From assembly GCA_036560705.1 (NCBI GenBank), contig DATBQR010000010.1, positions 1 to 64,000 on the forward strand: DNA of 64,000 nt, written 5' to 3'. Below are positions 44,237 through 54,497 of the stretch, in pieces (the first letter of the stretch is position 1; the number at the start of each line of letters is the position of its first letter). The position numbers were made by a program, and so were the translations under genes. Origin of the DNA: RBG-16-66-20 sp036560705. Its GTDB lineage: Bacteria > Pseudomonadota > Gammaproteobacteria > Burkholderiales > SG8-39. The notes under the pieces are model-generated. The model made no database searches, was not told where the DNA came from, and saw only the letters and a program-made list of their open reading frames with translations.

Positions 44237-45214
44237 ATGCTCAAACATCCCCATCCGGCGCGCCGCACCCTGCTGCTGGGCAGCGCGGCAACGCTGCTGC
44301 TGCCGAAATTCGCGTTCGGCCAGGCGAAACCGCGGGTGCGCATCGGCGTGCCGACGAAGACCTATTTCCCGACCGTTATCGCCGAGACGGCGATCCGGCA
44401 GAAGCTGTTCGACAAGGAAGGCATCGACGCGGAGCTGACGATCTACCGCAGCGGCGCGGAGGGCTTCGAGGCGCTCGCCGCCGGCGCCGCCGACCTGATC
44501 TACAACTCCTCCTCCAGCGTGGCGGCCGGCCTGCTCAAGGGCGTGAAGTGCAAGTGCGTCGGCAACGGCGCGCTCGGCTACTACGGCTGGCACATGGTGG
44601 TGAAGCCGGATTCGCCGATCAAGAAACTCTCCGAGCTCGCCGGCAAGAAGGTGGGCATCACCTCCGCCGGCTCCGGCTCGGACATCCTCGCGCGCTGGAC
44701 GCTGGCGGACCAGAAGATCGAGTTCACCCGCGTGCCGCTGGGCGGCGGCGGCCTGGTGCCGAACCTGCTGACGGGCAACGTGGACGCCACGGTGCTCTAT
44801 TCGCCGCTCACCTTCCAGGTGATGCAGGCGAAGCAGGCGCGCTCCATCGCCGATTTCGGCGAACTGGTGCCGGCGCATTCGACCGGCAGCTGGATCGCCA
44901 CCGACAAGCTGATCGCCGAGCGCCCGCAGGCGCTGCAGAAGACGCTGAACGCGCTGTACGGCGGAGTCGCCTTCCTGCGCGCGCCGAAGAACCGGGCGGT
45001 CGCCGTGAAGCTGATCGCCGAGATCAACGAGATTCCCGACGCCATCGCGGCGGCCGAACTGGACGGCAACATCGTCAAGCTCTCGACCAACGGCGAATTC
45101 CGCAAGGAATGGATGGACCGCGCGCTCGACATGGCACGGCTGATCGGCATGACCAGCCTCGCGCCGGTGAACGACATCTACGTCACCACCTTCAGTCCGG
45201 TCCCGACGGCGTAG
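44237..45214 (+). CDS. ABC transporter substrate-binding protein, NMT1/TauA-like
   Basis: The 325-residue protein has a Tat-type leader (RRTLLLGSAATLLLPKFAFG) and a two-lobe binding fold: GVPTKTYFPTVIAETAIR, FDKEGIDAELTIYRSG, GAADLIYNSSSS and KKVGITSAGSGSDILARW. NMT1/TauA proteins deliver sulfonates, nitrate, pyrimidine precursors or aromatic acids. ATG 44237 follows a strong AAGGAGG at 44222-44229. A one-base overlap (TAGTG) links it to the first permease. Confidence 0.92.
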   Translation: MLKHPHPARRTLLLGSAATLLLPKFAFGQAKPRVRIGVPTKTYFPTVIAETAIRQKLFDKEGIDAELTIYRSGAEGFEALAAGAADLIYNSSSSVAAGLLKGVKCKCVGNGALGYYGWHMVVKPDSPIKKLSELAGKKVGITSAGSGSDILARWTLADQKIEFTRVPLGGGGLVPNLLTGNVDATVLYSPLTFQVMQAKQARSIADFGELVPAHSTGSWIATDKLIAERPQALQKTLNALYGGVAFLRAPKNRAVAVKLIAEINEIPDAIAAAELDGNIVKLSTNGEFRKEWMDRALDMARLIGMTSLAPVNDIYVTTFSPVPTA

Positions 45215-45957
45215 TGAAAATAGTCGCTGTACGCCTGGCGCTGCTGGCGCTGGTGCTGGCGGCGTGGGAATTGCTGCCGCGCCACGGCATCGTCAATCCG
45301 CTGCTGCTTCCCCCGCTGAGCGACGTGCTGCGGGCGCTGGGCGATCAGCTGTTGCGCCCGCAGGTGCACGAGGCGATCGCCGTGACGGCCGCCGAGGTGA
45401 TGCTCGCCTTTGCGATCGCCGTGCCGCTGGGCGCGGCGTTGGGGGTGCTGATCGCCGAGAGCGAATACCTCGGCCAGGTGTTCAAGCCGCTGCTGTTCTA
45501 CGTGTTCAGCATTCCGAAGTCGATTTTCCTGCCGATGTTCATCCTCGTCTTCGGCATCAGCTTCGCGCAGAAGGTCGCCTACGCCTCCTTCACCACCACC
45601 TTCGTGGTGCTGATGAGCGCGGCGACGGCGGTCGAGTCGGTCAAGCAAGACTACCTGCTGGTGGCGCGCTCCTACGGCGCGACGCGCACGCAGGTCCTGC
45701 TGCGCGTCTACGTGCCGAGCATGATGCCGCTGCTGCTGGAGGCGCTGCGCATCTCGATGATCTTCAATTTCACCGGCGTGATGATCGCGGAGATGTACGC
45801 CTCGCGCACCGGCATCGGCCACTTGATCGCCGGCTGGGGGGAGAACTTCCAGATGACGCAGCTGTTCGCCGGCGTCATCGTGCTCGCCGCGGTGGCGATC
45901 CTCTTCAACGAGGCGGTACGCTGGATGGAAACGCGGGTGAGCGCATGGCGGGCGTGA
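45214..45957 (+). CDS. ABC transporter permease (NitT/TauT type)
   Basis: The 247-residue membrane protein has about six segments, and the EAA-loop-like sequence YGATRTQVLLRVYVPSMMPLLL that docks onto the ATPase. It starts with GTG 45214, overlapping the binding-protein stop by one base. A second permease gene lies after the ATPase, so the translocation pore may be a heterodimer, which is unusual for this transporter type, where homodimers are the rule. Confidence 0.9.
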   Translation: MKIVAVRLALLALVLAAWELLPRHGIVNPLLLPPLSDVLRALGDQLLRPQVHEAIAVTAAEVMLAFAIAVPLGAALGVLIAESEYLGQVFKPLLFYVFSIPKSIFLPMFILVFGISFAQKVAYASFTTTFVVLMSAATAVESVKQDYLLVARSYGATRTQVLLRVYVPSMMPLLLEALRISMIFNFTGVMIAEMYASRTGIGHLIAGWGENFQMTQLFAGVIVLAAVAILFNEAVRWMETRVSAWRA

Positions 45958-46709
45958 TCCACGCTATTGAAGTGGAGGGATTGAGTCATGTCTACGGAGG
46001 TGCCGTCTCCGCCCTCGAAAACATCTCCTTCAGCGTTGCCGCCGGCCGCTTCACGGTCATCGTCGGCCCGAGCGGCTGCGGCAAGACTTCGCTCCTCATG
46101 ATGCTCGCGGGACTGCGCGCGCAGAGCCAGGGCACCATCCTCTGCCAGGGCCGGCCGATTCCCGGTCCCGATCCGCAGCGCGTCGGCGTGATATTCCAGG
46201 AGGCGAGCCTGTATCCCTGGCTCACGGCGGTCGAGAACATCGAATTCCCGCTCAGCCTGCGCGGCACGCCGAAGAACGAGCGCCGCAAGCGCGCCGGGGC
46301 GATGCTCGAACTGGTCGGCCTGGCCGGCTTCGGCGAACGCTATCCGCACGAGCTTTCCGGCGGCATGAAGCAGCGCGTGTCCATCGCGCGGGGCCTCGTG
46401 CAGGACCCGCCGGTGCTGCTGATGGACGAGCCCTTCGCCGCGCTGGACGAGCAGACGCGCATGACCATGGGCCACGAGCTGCTGCGCATCTGGTCCACCA
46501 CGTCGAAAACGGTCGTCTTCATCACCCACAGCCTGACCGAGGCCGTCTACCTGGCGGACGAAGTGCTGGTGATGTCGGCAAGGCCCGGCAGGATCATCGA
46601 CCGCATCGCCGTGCCGCTGCCGCGCCCGCGCAGCTACGACATGATGGCGACGGATGTGTTCGGGCGATTACGCGACCGTATCTGGCAGCAGATCAGGAAG
46701 ACGCCGTGA
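45945..46709 (+). CDS. ABC transporter ATP-binding protein (NitT/TauT type)
   Basis: The 254-residue ATPase has Walker A GPSGCGKTS, the Q-loop in VIFQEASLYPW, signature LSGGMKQR, Walker B VLLMDEPFAALDE and the H-loop in VFITHSLTEAV. It energises import by the adjacent permeases. The ATG at 45945 is inside the first permease gene (13-base overlap), and its stop overlaps the second permease's GTG (GTGA). Confidence 0.94.
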   Translation: MAGVIHAIEVEGLSHVYGGAVSALENISFSVAAGRFTVIVGPSGCGKTSLLMMLAGLRAQSQGTILCQGRPIPGPDPQRVGVIFQEASLYPWLTAVENIEFPLSLRGTPKNERRKRAGAMLELVGLAGFGERYPHELSGGMKQRVSIARGLVQDPPVLLMDEPFAALDEQTRMTMGHELLRIWSTTSKTVVFITHSLTEAVYLADEVLVMSARPGRIIDRIAVPLPRPRSYDMMATDVFGRLRDRIWQQIRKTP

Positions 46710-47479
46710 AACGCCCGGCACCCGTCAACGTTCGCCGCGGGATGCTCGTCATCTTCCTTCTGCTGTGGGAACTGGTGCCGAGAACCGGACTGCTGCCCGA
46801 ACTGTTCCTGCCCTCCCTCTCGAGCACGCTCGACGTGCTCTACCAGGACTGGCGCATCTATGCGGCGGCGCTGTGGGTCACGCTGTACGAGGTTGCGCTG
46901 GCAATGCTCATCGCCTGCGCGGGCGGCATCGCCGCCGGCGCCGTGGTCGGCGGCATCGCGCGGCTGCGCCAGCTGCTGCTGCCGGTGTTCTCCAGCCTCT
47001 ACGCGGTGCCGATCGTGATCCTCTACCCGGTGTTCACCGCCTGGTTCGGCGTCGGCTCCGAATCGAAGGTCGCTTTCGCCGGCATCTACGCGTTTTTCCC
47101 GGTGATGCTGTCGACCGCGGCGGGCATCCGCACCATCGACCCGCAGTTCCTGCTCGCGGCGCGCAGCATGGGCGCGACGCTGACGCAGCAGGTCACGCGC
47201 GTGATCATCCCCGCCTCGCTGCCCACCGTGTTCGCCGGCCTGCGCCTCGGCGGCGCGCTGGCGATCATCGGCGTGGTGGTGGCGGAGATGCTGACCGCGG
47301 CGGCGGGCATCGGCTACCTGGTGACGCTCAACCGCACCATCCTCGACAGCCCGCGCGTGTTCGCCGCGCTGCTGATGATCCTCATCCTGTCGGTCGCGTA
47401 CTACCTGCTGGCGCGCGCGGTCGAGAGCCGCTTCATCGTCTGGCAGTCAGCCGGCAAGGAACTGCCGTCGACGGTCTGA
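46706..47479 (+). CDS. ABC transporter permease (second copy)
   Basis: The 257-residue membrane protein has about six segments with the EAA-type loop MGATLTQQVTRVIIPASLPTVFA. GTG 46706 overlaps the ATPase stop. It is homologous to the permease at 45214 but clearly diverged. The stop is 17 bases before the second MetE-like gene, suggesting that gene is part of the same transcript. Confidence 0.9.
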   Translation: MKRPAPVNVRRGMLVIFLLLWELVPRTGLLPELFLPSLSSTLDVLYQDWRIYAAALWVTLYEVALAMLIACAGGIAAGAVVGGIARLRQLLLPVFSSLYAVPIVILYPVFTAWFGVGSESKVAFAGIYAFFPVMLSTAAGIRTIDPQFLLAARSMGATLTQQVTRVIIPASLPTVFAGLRLGGALAIIGVVVAEMLTAAAGIGYLVTLNRTILDSPRVFAALLMILILSVAYYLLARAVESRFIVWQSAGKELPSTV

Positions 47480-47496
47480 ATCCGAAAGGAATGCCC

Positions 47497-48537
47497 ATGC
47501 CGCTCCCCAAGCACCTCCTGCCCACCACCGTGGTCGGCAGCTATCCGCAGCCCGACTGGCTGGTGAACCGGCCGATGCTGTCGAAAGTCGTGCCGCGCAC
47601 GCGCCTGACGGAGATCTGGCGCATCCCCGCGGAATTCCTCGAGCAGGCGCAGGACGACGCCACGCTGCTCGCTATCCGCGACATGGAGCGCGCCGGCATC
47701 GACATCATCACCGACGGCGAGATGCGCCGCGAAAGCTATTCCAACCGCTTCGCCACCGCGCTGGAAGGCCTGGACCTCGACAAACCGGGCCAGGTGAAGA
47801 CGCGCTCGGGCCAGATGACGCCGGTGCCGCGCGTGGTCGGCAGGATCCGCCGCGGCGGGCCGGTCGAACTGCGCGACATGCAGTTCCTGCGCGCCAATAC
47901 CGGCCTTCCAGCCAAAATCACCCTGCCCGGCCCGTTCACCATGGGGCAGCAGGCGAAGAACGAGTTCTACAAGGACGACGAGGAAATGGCGATGGACTTC
48001 GCCGCGGCGGTCAACGCCGAGGCGCTCGACCTGCAGAAAGCGGGTGCCGACGTCATCCAGCTGGATGAGCCGTGGCTGCGCAACGACCCCGAGGCGGCGA
48101 AGCGCTATGCCGTCAAAGCGATCAACCGCGCGCTGCAGGGAATCAGCGTGCCGACGGTGGTGCACCTCTGCTTCGGTTACGCCGCGGTCGTCCCTGGCGC
48201 GAGCAAGCCGACCGGCTACTCCTTCCTGCCGGGACTCGCCGACAGCATCGCGCAGCAGATTTCCATCGAGGCGGCGCAGCCGAAGCTGGACCTGGGCGTG
48301 CTGAAGGACCTCGCCGGCAAGAAAATCATGCTCGGCGTGCTCGATCTCGGCGACAACACCGTCGAGACGCCGGAACTGGTGGCGCAGCGCATTCGCGCCG
48401 GACTGAAGTATTTGAAACCGGAGAACCTCATTCCCGCGCCCGACTGCGGCATGAAGTACATGCCGCGCGAAGTCGCTTTCGGCAAACTCAAGGCGCTGGT
48501 GGAGGGCGCCGCTATCGTGCGGCGGGAAATTTCCTGA
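47497..48537 (+). CDS. MetE-like C-terminal-domain protein (second copy)
   Basis: The 346-residue TIM barrel of the MetE family has TTVVGSYPQPDWLV at the N-terminus, the HxC zinc motif in TVVHLCFGYA, LDLGDNTVETPELV and the C-terminal APDCGMKYMPR with the third ligand. It differs from the copy at 35200 in the middle part. ATG 47497 is favoured because AAAGGA lies seven bases upstream; ATG 47491 would leave one base. Being last in the ABC importer operon, it may metabolise the imported compound, perhaps an alkyl or methyl donor. That is inference. Confidence 0.86.
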   Translation: MPLPKHLLPTTVVGSYPQPDWLVNRPMLSKVVPRTRLTEIWRIPAEFLEQAQDDATLLAIRDMERAGIDIITDGEMRRESYSNRFATALEGLDLDKPGQVKTRSGQMTPVPRVVGRIRRGGPVELRDMQFLRANTGLPAKITLPGPFTMGQQAKNEFYKDDEEMAMDFAAAVNAEALDLQKAGADVIQLDEPWLRNDPEAAKRYAVKAINRALQGISVPTVVHLCFGYAAVVPGASKPTGYSFLPGLADSIAQQISIEAAQPKLDLGVLKDLAGKKIMLGVLDLGDNTVETPELVAQRIRAGLKYLKPENLIPAPDCGMKYMPREVAFGKLKALVEGAAIVRREIS

Positions 48538-48563
48538 TCGCGCCCTGATTTACTCGCTGCGGA

Positions 48564-49531
<968 letters not shown>

Positions 49532-49535
<4 letters not shown>

Positions 49536-50494
49536 CCGACTTTCTCGAGTTTCTGCAGCGAGCGCATGCCTTTCGGGATCGGCGTGTCCGGGAAAGACTT
49601 GGGAAAATCAGTGTAGCTCACCTCGCCGACGTAGATGTCGCCGCGCGAATCGACGGCGATGCCGTGCGGCGCGATGAATTTTCCCGCCTCCAGGCCGGGG
49701 CCGTCCTGGCCGCCGAGCCGCGCGATCAGCCTGCCCTTGCCGTCGACGATGGAGACGCGCGGCCCGATGTTCGGGACATTCCGGTTCACCGGCATCGCCG
49801 GCCCCAGTTCGCCGATGATGAATTGCGGCTGCGGTCCTCGGCAGCAGTACAGCCCGCAGGGCCGATGCAGGTTGAACCACTGCGTCTCGTACTTGCCGTT
49901 GCCGTCGAACACCTGCACGCGATGGTTTTCGCGGTCGGCGACGTAGACCCAGCCTTCCTCGTCGGTGACGACGTTGTGCACGATGTTGAACTCGCCTTCG
50001 CCGGTACCGGGCTCGCCCCAGGACAGAATGCGCTTGCCGTCCGGAGAATACTTGTGCACCTTGGCATTGCCGTAGCCGTCGCTGACGTAGATCTCGCCCT
50101 TCGGCGACAGCGCGGTGTGGGTGCAGCGGTGGAAGGGTTCGCCGCTCATGTACGGTGCCGGCTTGCCGGGCACGCCGAGCTCCAGCAGCACCTTGCCGTC
50201 GGTCGTGCACTTCCTCACCACGTGGCCGCCGTCGTCGGTGAGATACAGAATGTCGTTGGCATCGATGTGCAGGCCGTGCGCGCGCGGATACGCGCCCTCG
50301 CCCCAGGAGCGCAGGAAATTGCCGTCGCGGTCGAACACCATCATCGGATGCTCGCCGCGGTTGAAAACGTAGACGCGGTCCTTGCTGTCGCAGGCGACCG
50401 CCGCCGCGTCCTTGAACTCCCAGCCTTCGGGCAGCTTCGCCCAGTTCTCCACCACGCGGTAGCGGTGCTCGCCGCTGCCCAGTATTACCGGCAT
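49532..50494 (-). CDS. NHL-repeat beta-propeller protein (PAL-like)
   Basis: The 320-residue protein is built from NHL-type blades: ACDSKDRVYVFNRGEHPM, PRAHGLHIDANDILYLTD, VTDEEGWVYVADRENHRVQVF and APHGIAVDSRGDIYVGEV. Such six-bladed propellers include peptidyl-hydroxyglycine lyases and lactonase-like enzymes. No signal peptide is seen, so it is cytoplasmic. Histidines in the central channel could hold a metal. Located between the TRAP permease gene and the Bug gene, 53 bases after the former. Confidence 0.82.
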
Positions 50495-50547
50495 CCGATG
50501 CCTCCCCGAAATCAAGCCTCCAAGAGTAGCCGAACGCGCACGGCGGC

Positions 50548-51843
50548 TTACAAGAGGCCCGCGAGGCGCGGCAGCCACAGGCAGGTGGCGGGAACCGCCG
50601 AGACGACGGCGAGCGCGACGATGTTGACGGCGATGAACGGCAGCACGGCGCGGATCACTTCCGAGAGATCGCATTCGGCGACGCGCGCGGAGGCGAATAG
50701 CGACACGCCGAGCGGCGGCGTGAGCAGGCCGATGTTGAGGTTGAGGATCGTCACCACGCCGAAGTGCAGCGGATGGATGCCCGCGGCCTCGGCCGCCGGC
50801 GCGAGGATCGGCGCAAACAGGATGATCGAGGCCGACGGGTCGATGAACATGCCGAGGAAGAGCAGAAAGAGATTTGCCACAAGCAGCGTGCCCCAGGGCC
50901 CGAGGTTCCAGGCCTTCACGAGATCCGCCACGCGCGCCGTCGTGTTCTCGAAGCCCAGCACCCACGCGAACGCCGCGCCGCAGGCGACGATGATGATGAG
51001 CTGCCCGCTGAAGGCCGACACGCGGTTGAGGATCTCCGGCATGCGCGAGAGCTTCATCGAGCGGTAGATCACGAACGCGCAGGCAGCCGCGTAGGCGACC
51101 GAGGCGCCCGCGGCCTCGGTCGGCGTCATGATGCCGCCGAGGATGCTCGCGAGGATCAGCACCGGCATGCCGAGCGGCAGCAGGGCGCCCCAGCCCGCCT
51201 TCGCGATCTCCGGCAGCGAGCGGTCGCTCGGCGCGGCGCGGATGCCGAGCCGGCGCGCGATGCGGGCGATGAGCAGCATGTTGGCGAGGCCGATCAGCAG
51301 GCCCGGCACCACCGCGGCGGCGAACATGCCGCCGATGGAAACATTGGTGACCGAGCCGTAGATGATGATCGGCAGCGACGGCGGGATGGTGGGGCCGATG
51401 ATCGAAGCCGAGGCGATGATCGCCGCCGCGAGCGGCGCCGGATAGCCCTCGCGCACCATCGCCGGGATGAAGATGCGCCCCAGCGCCGCGATCTCGCCGA
51501 GCGCCACGCCGGTGATGCCGGAAAAGAAGATCGCCGCGCCCACCGCCACCTGCGCGATGCCGCCGCGGATCCAGCCGAACAGCTTGTCCGCGAAAACCAC
51601 GAGCCGCGCCGTGATGCCGCCCTCGGAGAAGATCTCGCCCGCCAGCAGGAACATGGGGATCGCGACCAGCACGAACGCGTCCATGCCCTGGAAGATTTTT
51701 TCGGGCAGCACCGGGATGAGCGCCCACTGGCCGGAAACCGCGAGGTACACGAGCGCGGCGAATCCCATCGACCACGCCACCGGCATGCCGAGCAGCAGCG
51801 CGACCACGAAGACGGCGAGAAACGCCGCGAGCGCGATGCTCAC
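50548..51843 (-). CDS. dctM: TRAP transporter large permease subunit
   Basis: The 431-residue membrane protein has about 12 segments and DctM features such as GVTVVMGLPIGFA-like N-terminal helices, VPMFLLAGEIFSEGGI and IGPTIPPSLPIIIYGS. It is the sodium-coupled pore of a tripartite ATP-independent periplasmic transporter. The small permease and binding protein genes lie just upstream with gaps of 42 and 18 bases. Confidence 0.95.
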   Translation of the reverse strand: MSIALAAFLAVFVVALLLGMPVAWSMGFAALVYLAVSGQWALIPVLPEKIFQGMDAFVLVAIPMFLLAGEIFSEGGITARLVVFADKLFGWIRGGIAQVAVGAAIFFSGITGVALGEIAALGRIFIPAMVREGYPAPLAAAIIASASIIGPTIPPSLPIIIYGSVTNVSIGGMFAAAVVPGLLIGLANMLLIARIARRLGIRAAPSDRSLPEIAKAGWGALLPLGMPVLILASILGGIMTPTEAAGASVAYAAACAFVIYRSMKLSRMPEILNRVSAFSGQLIIIVACGAAFAWVLGFENTTARVADLVKAWNLGPWGTLLVANLFLLFLGMFIDPSASIILFAPILAPAAEAAGIHPLHFGVVTILNLNIGLLTPPLGVSLFASARVAECDLSEVIRAVLPFIAVNIVALAVVSAVPATCLWLPRLAGLL

Positions 51844-51885
51844 GGGCGCTCCTGCGTCGCTTTCACGCGCACTCCCGCGCGACCT

Positions 51886-52341
51886 TCACGTGCGGCCCTT
51901 GCCGCGCCACAGGCGCTCGGCGAGGAAAAGCGCGGCGGCGGCGAAGCCCACCGGCACGGCCACCAGCAGCCAGGACATCGGCCACTGCAACGCCACCGTG
52001 CGCATGGCATCGTTGAACTTCACCGCCTCGACGCCCGCGCCCGCCATGACGAGGAAGAACAGCAGCGTGGCGAGGTCGATCAGCAGGAACCACGCGCGCC
52101 GCAGGCGGGGCGGCAGCAGATCGGCGAGGAACTCGACGCGGATGTGCTGGTTCCCGCGCACCGACACGGCGGCCCCGCAGAGCACGGTCCAGACGAGGAG
52201 GATGCGGCAGGCCTCCTCGCTCCAGACGGGCGTGATGCTGAAACCGTAGCGCAGCACCACCTGCGCGAACACGCCCACCGCCAGCACCGCGAGGCAGGCG
52301 GAGGCGATGAAAGCGAGCGAGCGCTCGATCCGCTCCAGCAT
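51886..52341 (-). CDS. dctQ: TRAP transporter small permease subunit
   Basis: The 151-residue protein has four membrane segments and the DctQ core FAQVVLRYGFSITPVWSEEA, followed by GNQHIRVEFLADLLPPRLR. It stabilises the large permease. Standard size. It lies between the DctP and DctM genes in the usual P-Q-M order on the minus strand. Confidence 0.94.
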   Translation of the reverse strand: MLERIERSLAFIASACLAVLAVGVFAQVVLRYGFSITPVWSEEACRILLVWTVLCGAAVSVRGNQHIRVEFLADLLPPRLRRAWFLLIDLATLLFFLVMAGAGVEAVKFNDAMRTVALQWPMSWLLVAVPVGFAAAALFLAERLWRGKGRT

Positions 52342-52359
52342 GGCGCTGCCCGCCCGCCG

Positions 52360-53367
52360 CTACTTCGCCGCCGCGAAGGCGTCGTCGATCACCTTGGGCG
52401 AGCTCACCTGCGTCTTGAGCCACTCGATGACCGGACCCTGGATCGCCTTGCGGAATTCCTCCTTCTGCGCGGGCGAGAGCTCGATTACCTGCACGCCCGC
52501 GGCCTTCACCGCCGCCAGCGCCTCGCCCTCGGCCTTGCGCGAGCCTTCGCGGTTGAAGGCAATCGCCTTCCTGGCCGCGGCGTCCACCGCCGCCTTCTCG
52601 GACGCGGAGAGGCTGTTGTAGAACGCGTCGTTGATGCCTAGCACGCCGACCGCGTAGCTGTGCCCCGAGAGCAGCAGGTATTTCTGCACTTCCTGCAGCT
52701 TGACGAGCCGGAACACGCTCACGGAGTTGTCCTGGCCGTCGACGACGCCGGTCTTGAGCGAGGTGTAGAGCTCGTTGAAGGCGATCGGCGAGGCCGAGCC
52801 CTTCATCGCCTCCACCGGGCGCACGGCGAGCGGGCCCATGGCGCGGATCTTCTGTCCGGCGAAATCGGCGGTGCCGTGGATCGGCTTGTTGGAGCTGTAG
52901 TGCTTGAAGCCGCCCGACTCCCACCAGCCGAGCACGCGGATGCCCGTCTTCGCACGCAGGTCCTCGGCCATGCGCCGGCCGAAGGGCCCGTCGAGCACCT
53001 TCCACGCCGCCTGCTCGGTCGGGAAGAGATACGGAATGTTGAACACCTGGATGTCCGGGTAGACCGTCGCGTAGTTGCCGTCGGCGGCGTCCGACATCTG
53101 GATCGCGCCGCGCCGCATCTGGTTCAGGCGGTCGTTCGGATTGCCGAGCGCGCCGCCGTAGACGAGGTCCACCGTCACGGCGCCCCTGGTCGCGCTCTCG
53201 ACGTCGGCCTTGAACAGCTCGTACATGCCGTTGATGAAGTCGAAGCCCGGCGCCCCCTTGGAGAGCGAGAGCCCGACCTTGATCGTCTTTTGCGCCTGCG
53301 CCGCGGCGGGCACGGCGAGCAGGACTGCGGCCACGGTAGCGGCGAAACTGCGCACGAGCACGTTCAT
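52360..53367 (-). CDS. dctP: TRAP transporter substrate-binding protein
   Basis: The 335-residue product has a signal peptide (VAAVLLAVPAAAQAQ) and the DctP fold: NIPYLFPTEQAAWKVLDG, KIRAMGPLAVRPVEAMKG (including the carboxylate-binding arginine) and LYTSLKTGVVDGQDNSVSVF. It binds an organic acid in the periplasm. Its ATG overlaps the kynureninase stop (ATGA), so it is translationally coupled to that enzyme, hinting at uptake of a kynurenine-related or amino-acid-derived acid. Confidence 0.94.
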   Translation of the reverse strand: MNVLVRSFAATVAAVLLAVPAAAQAQKTIKVGLSLSKGAPGFDFINGMYELFKADVESATRGAVTVDLVYGGALGNPNDRLNQMRRGAIQMSDAADGNYATVYPDIQVFNIPYLFPTEQAAWKVLDGPFGRRMAEDLRAKTGIRVLGWWESGGFKHYSSNKPIHGTADFAGQKIRAMGPLAVRPVEAMKGSASPIAFNELYTSLKTGVVDGQDNSVSVFRLVKLQEVQKYLLLSGHSYAVGVLGINDAFYNSLSASEKAAVDAAARKAIAFNREGSRKAEGEALAAVKAAGVQVIELSPAQKEEFRKAIQGPVIEWLKTQVSSPKVIDDAFAAAK

Positions 53368-54497
53368 CTGGATCTCCTTGAGTGAAGGACCTGCGAGAGG
53401 CGGCGGCCGAGCTCCCGGATATCGGCAGCGCGGTGATAAAGCGGGCTCAGCCCGAAGCGGACGATGTCCGGCGGACGGTAAGAGGCGACGATGTGCCGGC
53501 GCTCGAGCGCGGCGACGAGCTGTTTTGCGGCGGGATAACGGAAGGCGACGAAGCCGCCGCGCCGTTCCGGGTCAAGCGGACTGACGAGCGTAAAGGCCTG
53601 CGGCGCGAGCCTGATGAGCAACTCGGAAAGCGCGGCGTGCCGGGCAAACAGGCTCGAAAGACGCTCTTTCGAAAAGACGTCGAGGGCAGCCTCGAAAAAA
53701 ACGTTTCCGCTCACCGCGGGCGTACCGACTACGTGGCGCTGGATCCCGCGCGCGGGCCGGAAGCGCGGCTCGAAATCCATGGGCGCCGCGTGGCCGAACC
53801 AGCCCTGGATCGCGGGCATGGCCTTCGCCTGGTGGCGCGGCGCCACGTAGAGATAGCCCGGCGCGCCGGGACCGCCGCAGAGATACTTGTAGCCGCAGCC
53901 CACCGCGAAGTCCGCGCCGCCGCGGGCGACCTCGGTCGGCACTGCGCCCGCGGAGTGCGACAGGTCCCAGACCGCGACGGCGCCGGCCGCGTGCGCGCGC
54001 TGCGTGAGCGCCCGCAGGTCATGCCGGTAGCCTGTCCGGTAATCCGTATGGCTCAGGAACAGCACAGCGGTACGGCGCGTGATGCGGGATTCCAGCGGCG
54101 CGCCCTCTTTGACCAACCTCAAGCTCAAGCCATGCGTGCGAGCGACGTTTTCCGCGACGTAGAGGTCCGTGGGGAACGTGCCGGCCTCGCTGAGAATTTC
54201 CCGGCGGGCGGGCTTGACCTGCAAGGCCAGGGTGAGCGCCTTGTGCAGGTTGACCGAAGTGCTGTCGCCCACGACCACGCTGCCGCGCGGCGCGCCGATC
54301 ACGGGCGCGAGCTTGTCGCCAAGGCGTCGGGGCGCCTCCAGCCAGTCGGCTTCGCTCCAGCCGCGCCGCCGCAGGCGCTGCCATTCGTCGATCAGGCGCG
54401 CCATGCGCCGCGGCGCCGAGCGCGGCATGGCGCCGACCGAATTGGCGTCGAAATAGAGGAAGCCCGCCTGCCCTGCGGCGAACCGGGAGGCGCTCAC
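53364..54497 (-). CDS. kynU: kynureninase
   Basis: The 377-residue PLP enzyme splits kynurenine into anthranilate and alanine. Features: FLYFDANSVGAMPR, SVNLHKALTLALQVKP, AGTFPTDLYVAENVAR, the internal aldimine lysine in AVGCGYKYLCGG, and WFGHAAPMDFEPRF. It is slightly short for kynureninase (about 400-420), the N-terminus being compact. GTG 54497 overlaps the MarR stop (GTGA). Co-translation with a TRAP binding protein and MarR control suggest it is a catabolic, substrate-induced enzyme; the anthranilate it makes could feed the CoA pathway at 25-32 kb. Confidence 0.88.
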   Translation of the reverse strand: MSASRFAAGQAGFLYFDANSVGAMPRSAPRRMARLIDEWQRLRRRGWSEADWLEAPRRLGDKLAPVIGAPRGSVVVGDSTSVNLHKALTLALQVKPARREILSEAGTFPTDLYVAENVARTHGLSLRLVKEGAPLESRITRRTAVLFLSHTDYRTGYRHDLRALTQRAHAAGAVAVWDLSHSAGAVPTEVARGGADFAVGCGYKYLCGGPGAPGYLYVAPRHQAKAMPAIQGWFGHAAPMDFEPRFRPARGIQRHVVGTPAVSGNVFFEAALDVFSKERLSSLFARHAALSELLIRLAPQAFTLVSPLDPERRGGFVAFRYPAAKQLVAALERRHIVASYRPPDIVRFGLSPLYHRAADIRELGRRLSQVLHSRRSR

